Shown here piece after piece: positions 24,183 to 26,673 of a stretch of 26,673 bases of DNA. The stretch is from Schleiferiaceae bacterium (GTDB lineage: Bacteria > Bacteroidota > Bacteroidia > Flavobacteriales > Schleiferiaceae): positions 1 to 26,673 of the forward strand of contig JAKMGS010000007.1 in NCBI GenBank assembly GCA_022424815.1. Direction: 5' to 3'. The position numbers and the translations under genes are program-made. The number at the start of each line of letters is the position of its first letter. Position 1 is the stretch's first letter. Under the pieces are notes generated by a model that worked only from the letters and a program-made list of their open reading frames with translations, made no database searches and was not told the origin of the DNA.

Positions 24183-24560
24183 ATGAAGAATTTTCTCAAC
24201 ACCGTAAGAAATTCAGGTCCTATCAAAACAAGGGAATTGGTCCTAGTAGACCATACCATGGTTGATGCCTATGGGAATCTTACTCTCTGGGCGTTGATGG
24301 ATCACATGAATGGAGTGAAGAAAAAGCGTCTAGAAGCCTTACAGCTCAACGAGCAATGGAAGGAAAAGGTGGTGAACATTGATATGAAAATGTACAATGC
24401 CGCAGAGCTCAATGACCAATTGGCCATTGAAAGTTGCTTCGTGCAAAACGGGAAGAAAACCGTCGACCTGAAAGTATATGTAAGCCGCCAAAAGAAAGGT
24501 CAACCGGCCAAGCGCGTCTGCAAAACCATATATACCGTAGCCATCCATAGGGCGCGGTAA
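24183..24560 (+). CDS. Hypothetical protein, possibly hotdog-fold thioesterase-like
   Basis: A soluble 125-residue protein. The pattern ELVLVDHTMVDAYGNLTLWALMDHMNGVKKKRLEAL (a D..GN...WALMDHMN helix after a beta strand) is followed by alternating strands (VNIDMKMYNAAELNDQLAIESCFVQ, KTVDLKVYVSRQ, KTIYTVAIHR). This resembles a 4HBT/hotdog fold, in which the helix after the first strand carries the catalytic Asp or Glu. I cannot assign a substrate, and the resemblance is by pattern only. The ATG is 9 bases downstream of a strong terminator. Its promoter would have to overlap the terminator, or it relies on read-through; I see no consensus boxes. It ends in a 120-base spacer full of hairpins, convergent with the next genes. 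Confidence 0.7.
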   Translation: MKNFLNTVRNSGPIKTRELVLVDHTMVDAYGNLTLWALMDHMNGVKKKRLEALQLNEQWKEKVVNIDMKMYNAAELNDQLAIESCFVQNGKKTVDLKVYVSRQKKGQPAKRVCKTIYTVAIHRAR

Positions 24561-24648
24561 ATCACGGGACCTGATCTGTTTTTCGTGTGTGAGTGTTAGT
24601 GGTTATATCTCAGACAGGTCCCACCTAGGTTCCATACCTCGAACCTAA
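24561..24648. repeat. Two consecutive hairpins in the convergent spacer
   Basis: GGGACCTGATCTG (24566-24578) pairs with CAGACAGGTCCC (24611-24622) apart from one bulged base, enclosing 32 bases. TAGGTTC (24626-24632) then pairs exactly with GAACCTA (24641-24647) over an 8-base loop. Together with the adjacent terminator they fold nearly the whole spacer. They may be 3'-UTR structure, an sRNA, or a dispersed palindromic repeat; only this one copy is visible here. Confidence 0.6.
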
Positions 24649-24677
24649 AAAAGCCCGGCGCTGCGCGCCGGGCTTTT
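24649..24677. terminator. Bidirectional intrinsic terminator
   Basis: GCCCGGCGC (24653-24661) pairs with GCGCCGGGC (24665-24673) over loop TGC. A-tracts on the left (24647-24652) and TTTT on the right (24674-24677) extend the stem and give U-runs in both directions. It lies between convergent genes (stops at 24560 and 24681) and should end both transcripts; the minus-strand U-run is the longer. Confidence 0.88.
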
Positions 24678-24680
24678 GTG

Positions 24681-25240
24681 TTATAGGGTTCGCTGGACGG
24701 CCCGCTCGAGCCAGAGGAGCACTTCCGAAATATCCGCATCCTCCTCAGTGAGATGGATGCCATGCGAACACATACTGCCTGCTTTCATGAGCTGCAGATT
24801 TCCCACTGGCTCCTGCCCTTTAATATTGATCCAAACTTCGAACCTGCCCTTGGTGGCCGGCACTAAACACCCCACTTGCTTTGAGGTCCGAATGCTGTAA
24901 TACTTCTTCTTACCGCTGAGATCAAATTCCAAACCGGTGGCCTGTAAGCCCTCATCGATGCGTTCGTTCAAAGGCTTCCAATGCTCCTTGCCCTTAAAGA
25001 CGCTATCCTCCACTTGGCTTTCGTCCATGTGCAAGGAAGTATTCTCCTTGGTCAGGTGAACGACCATATTCGCATGTCCATGACCCATACCGAATTTCTC
25101 TTTCAGCGCTTGACATTGGCCATATGCTTCGGCTCGTTCCAAGAGCGAACCATATCCACCCAATACGAAATGGGCTGGCCTGTTTTCTTCTCGAGTCCTG
25201 CAATGTGGCTATGAATTCCAGCGTTTAGGTCTTGGCTCAT
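24681..25240 (-). pseudogene. Frameshifted DUF4287/DUF5655 protein gene
   Basis: Two frames together encode one recognisable protein. Frame one starts at ATG 25240 (MSQDLNAGIHSHIAGLEKKT ... WNEPKHMANVKR) and hits TGA at 25105-25103 after 45 residues. The other frame continues with LKEKFGMGHGHANMVVHLTKE, the rest of the DUF4287 domain. It then runs through a DUF5655-like domain (WKPLNERIDEGL, KKKYYSIRTSKQVGCLVPAT, RFEVWINIKGQEPVGNLQ, SHGIHLTEE) to the stop at 24681. Inserting one C in the CGCTGA stretch (CGC CTG A) restores a continuous protein of about 186 residues, so a one-base deletion or a read error is the simplest explanation. Family members are small and uncharacterised. The start is 2 bases after the valS stop, so it is the distal gene of that operon. 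A 25163 start would give only the second part. Confidence 0.85.
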
Positions 25241-25242
25241 CG

Positions 25243-26673
25243 TTATCCTTTTAAGGCCTCTAAGCGTTGCGTGATCAAGGCTATTTTACCTTCAGCATCC
25301 GCTTGCTTTTTACGTTCCGAGGCAACAACCGCATCAGGTGCGTTAGAAACAAAGCGCTCATTACTGAGTTTTTTCTCGACGCTCTTCAAGAACCCTTGCG
25401 TGTAGGCCAACTCCTCTTCTAGCTTGGCAATCTCATCATCAACGTTCACGAAGGCATCGGCCGGAATGGTATAATTGATCCCACCAACCACAAAGCTGAA
25501 GGCGGATTTCTTCACCTCGCTAACGGTGTGAATCGCCTCAACATTGGCAAGCTTCATGATGAGTGCATCAAAGGCTGCATCGTGCGCCGTACCCTCGGCA
25601 ATTTCGATGGCCAGGACTTCTTTCGGAGCGATGCCATTTTCATTACGTACGGTACGAACACCACTTACGACCTCAGCGAAGTGTGCGTACGATTTTAGGA
25701 TCGCCTGATCCTCCACTTTAAGGGTAGGCCACGCGGCAAAGTTGATGGTCTCATCCTCTTCACGCTCTGCAAGATTCTGCCACAATTCTTCCGTAATGAA
25801 CGGCATAAACGGATGCATGATTTCCAACAAGGTATTGAAGATTGATTTGGTCGCATCCAACGCTTCAGCTGAGATTTGCTCCCCCTTCGCAGGCTTGACC
25901 ATTTCTAGATACCACGAACAGAAATCGTCCCAAACCAGCTTGTAGGTCGTCATCAACGCCTCCGAAAGTCTGTATTTTTCAAAGCTGCTTTCTAGCTCTA
26001 CTAGGGCTTCACCTATACGGTTACGCATCCATTGTACCGATAGTGATTCTGAATCACTCATGCCTTGGGAACCAGCTTCCCACATGCCTACCAAACGGAA
26101 GGCATTCCACACTTTATTCGCGAAGAAAGAACCTTGAGAACAGAGGTCTTCGTCAAACAATAAATCGTTTCCTGCAGGCGCCGTCATAAGCATACCCACA
26201 CGAACACCGTCTGCACCGTATTTATCAATAAGATCTAGCGGATCCGGGCTATTGCCCAAAGATTTCGACATCTTACGACGCTTCTTATCACGAACCATAC
26301 CGGTGAAGTACACATCCTTGAACGGGCGCTTTCCTTTGAACTCGTACCCTGCCATGATCATACGGGCTACCCAGAAGAAAATGATATCCTGTCCGGTAAC
26401 GAGTGTATTGGTCGGGTAGAAATAATCTTCCTCTTCCTGATTTCCAGAGAATACGCTGTACGGCCATAGCCAAGAACTGAACCACGTATCCATGACATCT
26501 TCGTCTTGGTGTACCGCATCAGTGCCGAGGGCTGCAACGGCTTCTTCTTTGGTCTTACACACGGCTACATTGCCCTCTGCATCGTACCAAGCAGGAATGC
26601 GGTGTCCCCACCAAAGCTGACGTGAAATACACCAATCCTTGATGTTCTCCATCCAGTAGAGGTAGGTCTTCTC
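25243..26673 (-). CDS. valS: Valine--tRNA ligase, C-terminal part (5' partial)
   Basis: Class I aminoacyl-tRNA synthetase that charges tRNA(Val). The frame runs through the right edge: the residues before the first internal Met read EKTYLYW, which continues the family sequence, so about 477 C-terminal residues are present and the N-terminal HIGH half lies outside. Visible are WCISRQLWWGHRIPAWY, DVMDTWFSSWLWPYSV, TGQDIIFFWVARMIM, the KMSKS catalytic loop in RRKMSKSLGNSPDPLDL, and the anticodon-binding domain (DDFCSWYLEMVKP; HPFMPFITEELWQNL). The C-terminal coiled-coil arm of ValRS is also seen (about the last 65 residues, KLEEELAYTQGFL...ITQRLEALKG). The stop is 2 bases before the start of the frameshifted gene. 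Confidence 0.97.
   Translation of the reverse strand, partial: EKTYLYWMENIKDWCISRQLWWGHRIPAWYDAEGNVAVCKTKEEAVAALGTDAVHQDEDVMDTWFSSWLWPYSVFSGNQEEEDYFYPTNTLVTGQDIIFFWVARMIMAGYEFKGKRPFKDVYFTGMVRDKKRRKMSKSLGNSPDPLDLIDKYGADGVRVGMLMTAPAGNDLLFDEDLCSQGSFFANKVWNAFRLVGMWEAGSQGMSDSESLSVQWMRNRIGEALVELESSFEKYRLSEALMTTYKLVWDDFCSWYLEMVKPAKGEQISAEALDATKSIFNTLLEIMHPFMPFITEELWQNLAEREEDETINFAAWPTLKVEDQAILKSYAHFAEVVSGVRTVRNENGIAPKEVLAIEIAEGTAHDAAFDALIMKLANVEAIHTVSEVKKSAFSFVVGGINYTIPADAFVNVDDEIAKLEEELAYTQGFLKSVEKKLSNERFVSNAPDAVVASERKKQADAEGKIALITQRLEALKG

Noticed and set aside
25103..25110. Programmed ribosomal frameshift as the explanation for the split gene
   Set aside because: A -1 shift would be needed, but no slippery heptamer or strong downstream hairpin is visible; a one-base deletion is simpler.
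25003..25203. 66-codon ORF in the third frame across the frameshift site
   Set aside because: Its residues match no family; the DUF4287 and DUF5655 words lie in the other two frames.
1..26673. CRISPR arrays, tRNA/rRNA genes, prophage or integron structure
   Set aside because: No direct-repeat arrays, tRNA cloverleaf or integrase-type gene seen; spacers are too short for most of these.

Overview
The window reads as a chromosomal segment of a marine-type Bacteroidetes, most likely in Flavobacteriales. The evidence is two secreted proteins with C-terminal type IX secretion (T9SS type A) sorting domains, promoter-like TTTG-N18-TAnnTTTG elements, few Shine-Dalgarno sequences, a fused isobutyryl-CoA mutase of the kind common in this phylum, and bacillithiol-linked proteins. 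Gene density is very high, with stop/start overlaps throughout. I see no rRNA, tRNA, CRISPR array, insertion sequence or prophage. It is mainly a housekeeping region.

Layout. 1-2071: the 3' part of a CCA-adding enzyme gene, a PRiA4 ORF-3-like protein abutting it, and a convergent 95-residue conserved hypothetical. 2119-7450 (+): a voltage-gated-type K+ channel with a C-terminal zinc ribbon, miaA, lpxK, gatB and a lipid-anchored thioredoxin-like protein. These are chained by 4-8 base overlaps or short gaps. 7447-12540 (-): a YfiT/BstA-like DinB protein, a 1009-residue beta-propeller T9SS cargo with its own terminator, lipA, ytxJ and a 39-residue lipoprotein. 12612-17914 (+): ung, rmuC, rlmB and an M1 metallopeptidase carrying a T9SS tail. 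17915-22042 (-): xth and the fused mutase. 22128-23960 (+): an O-antigen-ligase-type membrane protein with a TPR tail. 23988-24173: a short promoter-to-terminator unit that holds only a 28-codon ORF or a small RNA. 24183-24560 (+): a possible hotdog-fold protein, followed by a 120-base spacer that folds into three hairpins. 24681-26673 (-): a frameshifted DUF4287/DUF5655 gene directly downstream of valS, which runs off the right edge.

How the genes work together. Many serve RNA maturation and translation fidelity (CCA addition, MiaA, GatB, RlmB, ValS). Others serve DNA repair (Ung, Xth, RmuC), the cell envelope (LpxK, the Wzy/WaaL-like protein, T9SS cargo, lipoproteins) and cofactor or acyl-CoA metabolism (LipA, IcmF). 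YtxJ and the YfiT-like protein suggest that bacillithiol is the main low-molecular-weight thiol.

The least explained parts are the short transcription unit at 23988-24173, the folded spacer at 24561-24680, the frameshifted gene at 24681-25240, and the tiny lipoprotein overlapping ytxJ. I did not find a convincing new multi-gene system.
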